Shown here piece after piece: positions 7,269 through 13,928 of a DNA stretch of 24,255 bases. How positions within the stretch are numbered: position 1 is the first letter of the stretch; every line of letters begins with the position of its first letter. The stretch spans positions 21,604 through 45,858 of the forward strand of contig HF993224.1 in the NCBI GenBank assembly GCA_000436795.1. Direction: 5' to 3'. The notes beneath the pieces were generated by a model. It did not search any database and had not been told where the DNA came from. It saw nothing but the letters and a program-made list of their open reading frames with translations. Source of the DNA: Bacteroides sp. CAG:1076. GTDB lineage: Bacteria > Bacteroidota > Bacteroidia > Bacteroidales > Bacteroidaceae. The position numbers and the translations under genes are program-made.

Positions 7269-8720
7269 ATGCAAAATATCATTACAATTAAAGACGGGGT
7301 GACCAGACACCCTCTGTATCGGTTGAAAGAACCGATCAACCTGCAAATAGCCAAGGGAGAACATGTGGCTATCGTAGGAGCGAACGGGGCCGGCAAAAGT
7401 TTGCTGGTCGATACCATAATCGGACGTTATCCGCTCTTGATGAACGAAGTGGAGTATGATTTTTCTCCTTCCGACTCGAATCTGGTATGCGACAATATCA
7501 AGTACATTACTTTCCGCGATTCGTATGGCGATGCCGACGGGACATATTATTACCAACAGCGCTGGAATTCGCAGGATTTGGACGAAACTCCCGTGGTGCG
7601 CGACCTGTTGCCTGCATGTAAGAATGAAGAATTGCGGAAGGTGCTTTACGATCTGTTTGGCGTAGAAGCCATGCTCGACAAGCACATCATCCTTTTGTCC
7701 AGCGGGGAGCTGCGCAAGTTCCAGCTTACCAAAACGCTGCTGACCAATCCGCGTGTGCTGATTATGGATAATCCGTTTATCGGGCTTGACGCCAAGACAC
7801 GCGACCTGCTGCATACTTTGTTGCGTAAACTGACGGAAGTAACGCCTTTGCAGGTCATACTGGTCTTGTCGAAAACAGACGACATCCCGACGTTTATTAC
7901 CCATGTTATTCCTGTAGCCGACCGCACCTGCGGAAAGAAGATGACGCTTCAGGAGTATTTGTCCGTACGCGAAACGGTGCCTGCCCATGTACTGCCCGAA
8001 GAAAAATATCAGCGTATCCTCGATTTACCTTATTCCGATAACTTGTATCACGCCGAACACATTGTCGATTTGAACAAAGTAAGCATCCGTTACGGAGAAC
8101 GTACCATCTTGAAAGATCTCGACTGGACGGTACTTTGCGGCGAAAAATGGGCACTGAGTGGCGATAACGGTGCCGGAAAGTCGACATTGCTCAGTCTGGT
8201 CTGCGCAGACAATCCGCAGAGTTATGCCTGTGATATATCCCTGTTCGGGCGCAAACGAGGCAGCGGAGAAAGTATCTGGGAGATAAAGAAACACATCGGA
8301 TACGTAAGTCCGGAAATGCATCGTGCCTATCTGAAGAACCTGCCTGCCATTGATATTGTAGCAAGCGGGTTGCATGACTCCATCGGGCTGTATAAGAAAA
8401 CGCGTGAAGAAGACCGTGCCGTATGCGAATGGTGGATGGATATCTTTGGTGTAAAGGAATTGAAGGACCGGAATTTCCTGCAACTTTCCAGCGGTGAACA
8501 ACGCATGGTACTGCTTGCAAGAGCCTTTGTGAAGGATCCCGAACTGCTCATTCTGGACGAGCCGCTGCACGGACTGGACATGCACAACCGCCGTATGGTG
8601 AAGGATGTGATCGAAGCCTTCTGCAAGCGTAAGGACAAAACCTTGATCATGGTCACACACTATAAGGAAGAGCTTCCGGCATGTATTGACCATAGCTTGT
8701 ATCTGGTGCGAAATCATTAA
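7269..8720 (+). CDS. Double-NBD ABC ATPase, ModF-like
   Basis: A soluble 483-residue protein with two ABC nucleotide-binding domains and no membrane helices. Domain 1 has Walker A GANGAGKS (37-44), signature LSSGE and Walker B IMDNPF (D167, N168). Domain 2 has Walker A GDNGAGKS (298-305), signature LSSGEQR and Walker B LILDEP (E431). Domain 1 carries Asn in place of the usual catalytic Glu, so the pair is probably asymmetric with one site slow or inactive. The architecture matches the ModF (PhrA) group, named as putative molybdate transport ATP-binding proteins, but no molybdate permease or binding protein is nearby and the true role is unknown. It is the last gene of the run from 4380, and is followed by the structured intergenic region. 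Confidence 0.85.
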   Translation: MQNIITIKDGVTRHPLYRLKEPINLQIAKGEHVAIVGANGAGKSLLVDTIIGRYPLLMNEVEYDFSPSDSNLVCDNIKYITFRDSYGDADGTYYYQQRWNSQDLDETPVVRDLLPACKNEELRKVLYDLFGVEAMLDKHIILLSSGELRKFQLTKTLLTNPRVLIMDNPFIGLDAKTRDLLHTLLRKLTEVTPLQVILVLSKTDDIPTFITHVIPVADRTCGKKMTLQEYLSVRETVPAHVLPEEKYQRILDLPYSDNLYHAEHIVDLNKVSIRYGERTILKDLDWTVLCGEKWALSGDNGAGKSTLLSLVCADNPQSYACDISLFGRKRGSGESIWEIKKHIGYVSPEMHRAYLKNLPAIDIVASGLHDSIGLYKKTREEDRAVCEWWMDIFGVKELKDRNFLQLSSGEQRMVLLARAFVKDPELLILDEPLHGLDMHNRRMVKDVIEAFCKRKDKTLIMVTHYKEELPACIDHSLYLVRNH

Positions 8721-8726
8721 TGGTCA

Positions 8727-8807
8727 TGGCCTCATACGCCCTTCTCTCTCGGTCAAACGACAGAGTCGTCGGGGAGGGCGTATGCAGTGGCCTGCCTGAC
8801 GACTCTG
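8727..8807 (+). promoter_or_regulatory. Two interleaved 10-bp inverted repeats (pseudoknot or switch topology)
   Basis: CATACGCCCT at 8733-8742 is perfectly complementary to AGGGCGTATG at 8775-8784. CAGAGTCGTC at 8761-8770 is perfectly complementary to GACGACTCTG at 8798-8807. The second left arm lies in the loop of the first stem and its partner lies outside, so the order is A-B-A'-B'. As RNA the two stems could form an H-type pseudoknot or compete with each other. An outer GGCC pair (8728-8731 with 8789-8792) could extend the first stem. No T-run follows, so a simple intrinsic terminator is not supported. It starts only a few bases after the ModF-like stop codon. Confidence 0.6.
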
Positions 8808-8823
8808 CATCTGTTCCACGATG

Positions 8824-8940
8824 CCTGCCCGCCCTTTAAAAATTTCCGAAGACGTTCCCCTTGTCTTTTGTACAAATTCTTTTTTGTTTTGTACAAACTT
8901 TATTGTTTTTTGTACAAAAACATCAGAAAACCTGCCCGCC
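8824..8940 (+). repeat. Direct repeat CCTGCCCGCC flanking the palindrome array
   Basis: CCTGCCCGCC occurs at 8824-8833 and again at 8931-8940, both followed by a T-run, at a spacing of 107 bp. The pair brackets the three TTTTGTACAAA palindromes. The function is unknown, and a 10-bp match may be chance given the local C-rich composition. Confidence 0.4.
8866..8920. repeat. Three TTTTGTACAAA palindromes with exact 21-bp period
   Basis: TTTTGTACAAA occurs at 8866-8876, 8887-8897 and 8908-8918. The central 10 bp (TTTGTACAAA) is a perfect palindrome, and the third copy extends to 14 bp (8907-8920). The 21-bp period is close to two turns of B-DNA, which would put all three sites on one face of the helix. 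That is the pattern expected of an operator array for a dimeric regulator. The array lies about 180-235 bp upstream of the -7 box of the MFS operon. The regulator is unknown. Confidence 0.6.
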
Positions 8941-9079
8941 TTTTCTCGTCAGCACGCTGTTGTTTCTTTTACTTTCTCTTGACAAACTGGTGCAAATAAA
9001 ACGATAGCTGGATATACCTCTGTACATCGTTTGTCAGCTTTGTAAAAGCAAATGAAGGTAAAATCTGCTGAAAAATGTT

Positions 9080-9109
9080 TTTGGCTTTTCGTTTCTTTTC
9101 CTATATTTG
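9080..9109 (+). promoter_or_regulatory. Promoter of the MFS-rsmE-yjbQ operon
   Basis: A -7 box TATATTTG (9102-9109) matches TAnnTTTG. A TTTG at 9080-9083 lies 18 bp upstream, close to the 19-21 bp usual for the Bacteroides -33 element. The inferred transcript starts near 9116, leaving about 42 nt of leader that includes a short hairpin at 9125-9140. Confidence 0.6.
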
Positions 9110-9157
9110 TTTAATTTTTGATAGAGGGTGCATAAACCCTTTGTATGCAACTAATAT

Positions 9158-10435
9158 ATGAAAACTATGAATATCAAGATTCGACTGATCATTATGAACT
9201 TCCTGCAGTTTGCTGTATGGGGAGCTTATCTTACGTCTATGGGTACTTATCTGACCAAAATTGGTCTGGGTAGCCATATTGGAATATTTTATGCTATGCA
9301 GGGCATCGTTTCGCTGTTTATGCCGGCCATACTGGGTATCATTGCCGACCGCTGGGTTCCGGCGCAGCGTCTGCTGGGGCTGAGCCATCTGCTTGCTGCC
9401 CTGTTTATGGTAGGAGCGGGATATTACGGAATGACGGCAGGCGATGCTGTTTCGTTTCCGGTACTGTTTGCGTTTTATTCCATGAGTGTTGCATTTTATA
9501 TGCCTACGCTTGCGCTGTCAAACTCTGTGGCATATACGGCGCTCGACAAGGCAGGACTGGATACCATCAAGGCATTTCCTCCGATTCGTACATGTGGAAC
9601 AATCGGATTTATCTGTTCCATGTGGCTGGTCGACTTGTTTAAATTTCAGGATAACTACATGCAGTTCTTTACATGTGCTGCTTGGGGTGTTATTCTGGCA
9701 GTATATGCCAACACCTTGCCTCAGTGTCCGGTCAGCCGTGGCGGAGACGGACAGCGGAAATCGCTGGTTGAGGCTTTGGGACTGAAGGCTTTCTTGCTGT
9801 TCCGTGAGCGTAAGATGGCTATTTTCTTTATTTTTTCGATGCTGCTGGGCGTTTCTTTGCAGATAACCAACGGCTTTGCCAATCCGTTTATCACCAGTTT
9901 CGGTTCGATACCTGAATATGCCGATACTTTTGGCGTACAGCATGCCAATCTGCTGATTTCGCTTTCTCAGATAAGCGAAACGTGCTGTATCTTGCTGATT
10001 CCTTTCTTCTTGGGACGTTTCGGCATTAAAAAGGTTATGCTGATTGCCATGATTGCATGGGTATTGCGCTTCGGACTCTTCGGACTTGGTAATCCGGGAT
10101 CGGGAGTATGGATGTTTATTCTTTCCATGATTGTATATGGTGTGGCATTCGACTTCTTCAATGTTTCGGGTTCGCTGTATGTTGATAAGGAAACGGATAT
10201 AACCGTACGTTCCAGCGCGCAGGGATTGTTTATCATAATGACTAACGGACTGGGAGCTACAATTGGAACTTTGAGTGCTCAGTGGGTGGTCAATCAGTTT
10301 GTCGACTTCGGCAGTACCGAACCGCAAGTTGCCGGATGGAGCCATGCGTGGTTTATCTTTGCAGCCTATGCGCTGGTAGTGGCTATTATGTTCAGCATTG
10401 TTTTTAAATATAAACATGAAGTTCCTGAAAAATGA
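9158..10435 (+). CDS. MFS transporter, NupG-like nucleoside permease family
   Basis: A 425-residue inner-membrane protein with about 12 hydrophobic helices and little outside them, as in major facilitator permeases. The N-terminus IKIRLIIMNFLQFAVWGAY, the FPPIRTCGTIGF segment and the DFFNVSGSLYVD segment resemble the nucleoside:H+ symporter (NupG/XapB) group that is common in Bacteroides. Nucleoside transport is therefore likely but the substrate is not proven. The start may be the ATG at 9158 or the one at 9167 (MNIKIRL), which fits many homologues better; neither has a Shine-Dalgarno site. It is the first gene of a long operon, and its TGA stop overlaps the next ATG by 4 nt. Confidence 0.88.
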   Translation: MKTMNIKIRLIIMNFLQFAVWGAYLTSMGTYLTKIGLGSHIGIFYAMQGIVSLFMPAILGIIADRWVPAQRLLGLSHLLAALFMVGAGYYGMTAGDAVSFPVLFAFYSMSVAFYMPTLALSNSVAYTALDKAGLDTIKAFPPIRTCGTIGFICSMWLVDLFKFQDNYMQFFTCAAWGVILAVYANTLPQCPVSRGGDGQRKSLVEALGLKAFLLFRERKMAIFFIFSMLLGVSLQITNGFANPFITSFGSIPEYADTFGVQHANLLISLSQISETCCILLIPFFLGRFGIKKVMLIAMIAWVLRFGLFGLGNPGSGVWMFILSMIVYGVAFDFFNVSGSLYVDKETDITVRSSAQGLFIIMTNGLGATIGTLSAQWVVNQFVDFGSTEPQVAGWSHAWFIFAAYALVVAIMFSIVFKYKHEVPEK

Positions 10436-11013
10436 ATGAGATAGAAATAAAAGTTTTGGATATGTCTGCGGTACTCAAGCCTTCGGACTCCTTTGCACTG
10501 GTGCTCGAAGAACTTGGCGGACACTTCCGCAAGCTGGCTCTGATTATAGGGAAGCAGGAAGCGCAGGCTATCAAGATGGGGCAGATGTCGTACACTCCTC
10601 CGCGTCCGTTTACGCACGATTTGATGCTGGCTGTAATGAAGGAAGGCGGACTGACGCCGGTCAAAGGGCTGATTTATGAGGTGAAAGACGGTATCTATAG
10701 CTCGTACTTGTATGTGCAACGCGAAGACGGAACGGAATTTCAGGTGGACGCCCGGACTACGGATGTCATATCTCTGGCACTCCGAAAGAAGTTTCCGCTG
10801 TATGTTTATGAAGATATTCTGGAAAAAGAGCAGTTGCGCAATATTTCTCCCGACGGCTCAACATATACGGTTTCGGTCAATACCATCGATTTGGAATCGC
10901 TGAAAAAGGCGATGGCAGAGGCGGTAGAGCAAGAGGACTACGAACGTGCATCGCAACTGCGCGATGAAATCAGAAAACGTGAGGGCAAAGGAAAGAATAC
11001 AAATCAACCATAA
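10432..11013 (+). CDS. Bifunctional nuclease domain (DUF151/BFN) protein with C-terminal UVR motif
   Basis: A 193-residue cytosolic protein. Residues about 5-135 form the DUF151 (bifunctional nuclease) domain, with typical stretches such as LVLEELGGHFRKLALIIGKQEAQAI, PRPFTHDLM and DARTTDVISLALR. Residues about 155-188 form a UvrB/UvrC (UVR) helical motif: LKKAMAEAVEQEDYERASQLRDEI. Family knowledge: BFN proteins have reported nuclease activity in plants, and UVR motifs mediate protein contacts in excision repair and in Clp-associated proteins. The bacterial role is poorly defined. It overlaps the permease gene by 4 nt (ATGA) and precedes rsmE by 12 nt, so it is translationally coupled in the operon. 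Confidence 0.88.
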   Translation: MNEIEIKVLDMSAVLKPSDSFALVLEELGGHFRKLALIIGKQEAQAIKMGQMSYTPPRPFTHDLMLAVMKEGGLTPVKGLIYEVKDGIYSSYLYVQREDGTEFQVDARTTDVISLALRKKFPLYVYEDILEKEQLRNISPDGSTYTVSVNTIDLESLKKAMAEAVEQEDYERASQLRDEIRKREGKGKNTNQP

Positions 11014-11025
11014 TAATAGAAAGAT

Positions 11026-11724
11026 ATGCATGTTTTTTATACTCCGGACATCGCTGTAAATCCGGAACTTCCTGAAGAGGAAGCCGGACATTGCCTGCGT
11101 GTATTGCGCCTGACGGTAGGCGACGAGGTGATGCTGACCGATGGTAAGGGATATTTCTACCGGGCTGTTATCAGTGCGGCAACCGGCAAACGCTGTCAGG
11201 TGAAAGTGACGGAAACCATTCCTCAGGAACCTTTCTGGAAGGGGCATCTTCATCTGGCTATGGCGCCTACGAAGAATATGGATCGTATAGAGTGGTTCGT
11301 GGAGAAAGCTACCGAAATCGGATTTGACGAGCTTAGTTTCTTGAACTGCCGGTACTCGGAACGCAAGGTCATAAAAACTGAACGTATAGAGAAAATTGTA
11401 GTTTCGGCAGTAAAGCAGTCGCTCAAGGCACGGAAACCGATTGTCAACGAAATGGAAGATTTCGGGCGTTTCATGCAGCGGGAATTCAGCGGGCAGAAGT
11501 TTATCGCTCACTGTTACGAGGGAGAAAAGCCCTTGCTGAAGGATGTGCTGAAGCCGGGTGAGGATGCTGTCGTGCTGATTGGTCCCGAAGGAGATTTCAG
11601 CCGTGAGGAAGTCGAAAAGGCAGAATCGCTGGGATTCCAGCCCGTCAGTCTGGGTAAATCGCGCCTGCGGACGGAAACGGCGGCACTGGTGGCGGTACAT
11701 ACTATGAATTTGTTTAATAGTTAA
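11026..11724 (+). CDS. rsmE: 16S rRNA m3U1498 methyltransferase RsmE
   Basis: Methylates N3 of U1498 of 16S rRNA in the assembled 30S subunit, using S-adenosylmethionine. The 232-residue length is normal. An N-terminal PUA-like domain includes the characteristic HCLRVLRL. The C-terminal SPOUT (alpha/beta knot) domain shows the SAM-binding GPEGDFS at 186-192 and LGKSRLRTETAA from residue 209, both diagnostic of RsmE. The gene lies 12 nt after the DUF151 gene and 12 nt before the DUF4836 gene, so it is embedded in the operon that starts at 9158. Nothing looks damaged. Confidence 0.96.
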   Translation: MHVFYTPDIAVNPELPEEEAGHCLRVLRLTVGDEVMLTDGKGYFYRAVISAATGKRCQVKVTETIPQEPFWKGHLHLAMAPTKNMDRIEWFVEKATEIGFDELSFLNCRYSERKVIKTERIEKIVVSAVKQSLKARKPIVNEMEDFGRFMQREFSGQKFIAHCYEGEKPLLKDVLKPGEDAVVLIGPEGDFSREEVEKAESLGFQPVSLGKSRLRTETAALVAVHTMNLFNS

Positions 11725-11736
11725 CATACGAAGATT

Positions 11737-13275
11737 ATGAATCGGAACGTATTAATTGGCTGCCTGCTGGCGACGGTTATGCTGCTGGCATCGTGCAGCA
11801 AGAAAAATGTTTATGAAAATGTTCTTCCGAAGGATGCAGCAGTAGTGGTGTCGGTCGACCTGGTGTCGATGGCCGATAAAAGCGGACTGAGTAGTGATAA
11901 AGGAGCACCGGTGGTTGCACGGTTGAGCAATGCCTTGAAAAGCGGGGCAGAAGGTGCCGGTGAACTTATAGACAAGGTGACAAAGGATCCTTCGGAAAGC
12001 GGACTTGACCTGACGGAAAAGGTATATTATTTTGTCGGGGCGGGCGGTGTGTCTACAGGACTGGTCATGCGTGTGTCGGATGATGGAAAACTGGAAGACT
12101 TGCTGAAAGCTTTGCACGACCAGCAGGTATGCGAAAAGCCTGTGGAAGCTGACGGTTGTATGTGGACGGCAATGGGTAATGTACTGGTTGCATATACGGA
12201 TGATGCCTTCCTTGCTATGCTCGACCTGAAGGGAGGACAGGCAAAAGATATGCTTCATTCGGCTTCGATGTTGCTCCGTCAAACTGAAAAAGACGGTTTT
12301 GCTGCGACTTCCGACTTTCAGCATATGAAGGAAACGAAGGGGGATATTGTACTGTTGACTTCCCTCGACTGGATTCCAAGCGAGTATGTCGCTCCTCTTA
12401 CAATGGGAACTTCTGCCAGCATGAATTTGAAGGATGTAAAATACCTTTCGGCTGTGAACTTTGAAAAAGGGAAGGTTGTAATGGATGTGAAGGACATGAC
12501 GACGGATAAGCTGGTGAATGCGATGACGGAAAAACAGTTGCAGGCTACCAATCCGGTGAAAGGAACTTATCTGGATGCTTTCCCTGCCAATACATTCTTC
12601 TGGATGACCGGGAATATGGATGGTGGAAAAATATACGATTTGTTGTGTGAAAATGCAACGGTCCGCCAGCAGTTCGAGAGCTCCATCATGCCGATTGATT
12701 TCAAGGCTATTTTCAGTTCCATCAAAGGTGATATGGCTGTTGCTCTGACGAATCCTTTGCAGAACGGGTTCATCGCCTATGCTGATGTGACAAACAGTGA
12801 GTTCTTGCAGACATTCGAGGACTTGAAGCCGCTTTTGGCTATGACCAACGGACAAATGCAGCTGTTGAACCGTGGTGCCAACGATTATGAATTCCGTATG
12901 CAGGACGGTCAGATGCTGGGAATGCGTCCGGGTGTTGTAAGTTTCTGGTTCGGCGTGAGAAACAATCGCCTGTATTTTACCAATGATGCCAATCTGGTGG
13001 ATGCACGGGTTTCGGGCTTGTCACTGAGAGATTGTGCGTGGGGCAAGAAAGTGGCTGGCAAGAGATGTTTTGTCGGAATGAATTTCGCATCGGTTACAGC
13101 TCAGGCAAAGCAGTTGCTTGGCAGCAATAATCAGTATGCTTCGGCTGTCGGTGCATTGGGTTGTCTGGATTATATGACAATAGAGTCGGCCGACTGTAAG
13201 TCTGCTCATCTGGAGCTTGTAACAACCGATAAGGATAAAAATATCCTTCAGTCCTTGCTGGAGGCTTTTAATTAA
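11737..13275 (+). CDS. DUF4836 family lipoprotein
   Basis: A 512-residue secreted lipoprotein. A signal peptide with hydrophobic core CLLATVMLLA ends in the lipobox LASC (Cys20). After it comes NVLPKDAAVVVSVDLVSMADKSGL, the pattern I recognise from DUF4836, a Bacteroidota family of unknown function. The mature protein looks like a long repeated alpha/beta domain without membrane helices. No enzymatic motif is visible. The Lys/Ser residues after the Cys do not tell reliably which membrane holds it. It sits 6 nt before an ABC ATPase and then a FtsX-like permease, so it may be the envelope partner of that transporter; this is inference from spacing only. Confidence 0.85.
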   Translation: MNRNVLIGCLLATVMLLASCSKKNVYENVLPKDAAVVVSVDLVSMADKSGLSSDKGAPVVARLSNALKSGAEGAGELIDKVTKDPSESGLDLTEKVYYFVGAGGVSTGLVMRVSDDGKLEDLLKALHDQQVCEKPVEADGCMWTAMGNVLVAYTDDAFLAMLDLKGGQAKDMLHSASMLLRQTEKDGFAATSDFQHMKETKGDIVLLTSLDWIPSEYVAPLTMGTSASMNLKDVKYLSAVNFEKGKVVMDVKDMTTDKLVNAMTEKQLQATNPVKGTYLDAFPANTFFWMTGNMDGGKIYDLLCENATVRQQFESSIMPIDFKAIFSSIKGDMAVALTNPLQNGFIAYADVTNSEFLQTFEDLKPLLAMTNGQMQLLNRGANDYEFRMQDGQMLGMRPGVVSFWFGVRNNRLYFTNDANLVDARVSGLSLRDCAWGKKVAGKRCFVGMNFASVTAQAKQLLGSNNQYASAVGALGCLDYMTIESADCKSAHLELVTTDKDKNILQSLLEAFN

Positions 13276-13281
13276 AGAAGA

Positions 13282-13926
13282 ATGGAAACAATAGAATTAC
13301 AACAAACTCTGCCGGAAGTGTTTTCCGGCAGAGATAGCATTATCTCTGATGTGTGGCATCGTCAGGTCGCATTTCAGCGGGGGAAGACTTATCTGGTGGA
13401 AGCCGTTTCGGGTACGGGTAAGTCTTCCCTCTGTAGTTTTATCTACGGGTATCGAAAGGATTATCAGGGTATCATTTGCTTTGACGGGGAGAATGTGAAA
13501 AACTATCCGGTCAGTCGTTGGGTGGAAATCAGAAAGCGCTCGCTGAGTATGTTGTTTCAGGAGTTGCGCCTTTTCCCGGAACTTACCGCATGGGAGAATA
13601 TACAGTTGAAAAATTCTCTGACAGGGCATTGTAAGCGTAATCAGGTGGAGGAGTGGTTCTCGCGCCTGGGCATAGCCGACAAATGGAACCAGCGGATTGG
13701 AAAAATGTCTTTCGGGCAGCAGCAGCGAGTTGCCTTTGTCCGTGCCTTGTGTCAGCCTTTCGATTTTATTTTTCTGGACGAGCCGGTCAGCCATTTGGAT
13801 GACGGAAACGGAAAGGTGATGGCTGAGATTTTGCAGGAAGAGGCTGGCAAGCAGGGAGCAGGTATAATCGTTACATCTATCGGAAAGCATCTTCCGCTGA
13901 ACTACGACAGGGTACTTTCTTTATAA
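13282..13926 (+). CDS. ABC transporter ATP-binding protein, LolD/MacB-like
   Basis: A 214-residue single ABC nucleotide-binding domain that would energise the permease encoded 2 nt downstream. Walker A is AVSGTGKS (41-48, K47). The Q-loop is in SMLFQELRLFPELTAWENI, a pattern of the LolD/FtsE/MacB group. The signature reads MSFGQQQRVAFVRAL, with FGQQQ where most have SGGQQ, and Walker B is FIFLDEP followed by SHLDD. All catalytic elements are present despite the unusual signature and Walker A. The group usually works in mechanotransmission across the inner membrane rather than in direct import. The substrate or action is unknown. Confidence 0.88.
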   Translation: METIELQQTLPEVFSGRDSIISDVWHRQVAFQRGKTYLVEAVSGTGKSSLCSFIYGYRKDYQGIICFDGENVKNYPVSRWVEIRKRSLSMLFQELRLFPELTAWENIQLKNSLTGHCKRNQVEEWFSRLGIADKWNQRIGKMSFGQQQRVAFVRALCQPFDFIFLDEPVSHLDDGNGKVMAEILQEEAGKQGAGIIVTSIGKHLPLNYDRVLSL

Positions 13927-13928
13927 AC

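Larger units (their letters stand above)
8721..9157. other. 437-bp gene-free region with structured repeats
   Basis: This gap between the ModF-like gene and the MFS gene holds two interleaved inverted repeats (8727-8807), a 107-bp-spaced direct repeat CCTGCCCGCC (8824-8833, 8931-8940), three palindromes at 21-bp spacing (8866-8920) and a promoter near 9080-9109. A small hairpin (AGGGT 9125-9129 with ACCCT 9136-9140) lies in the leader just before the MFS start. No convincing protein gene is seen. Confidence 0.75.

Noticed and set aside
7269..8720. Molybdate transport function for the double ABC ATPase
   Set aside because: No modA, modB or molybdate-related gene is near. The similarity is to a family name only, so I kept it as ModF-like without assigning a substrate.
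8787..8999. A 70-codon open frame on the plus strand over the palindrome array
   Set aside because: Its heptad-like LYK repeats come from the 21-bp DNA repeats. It has no supported start signal or homology I know, and its composition (many Cys, Phe, Arg) is unlike its neighbours. A micropeptide is not excluded but not supported.
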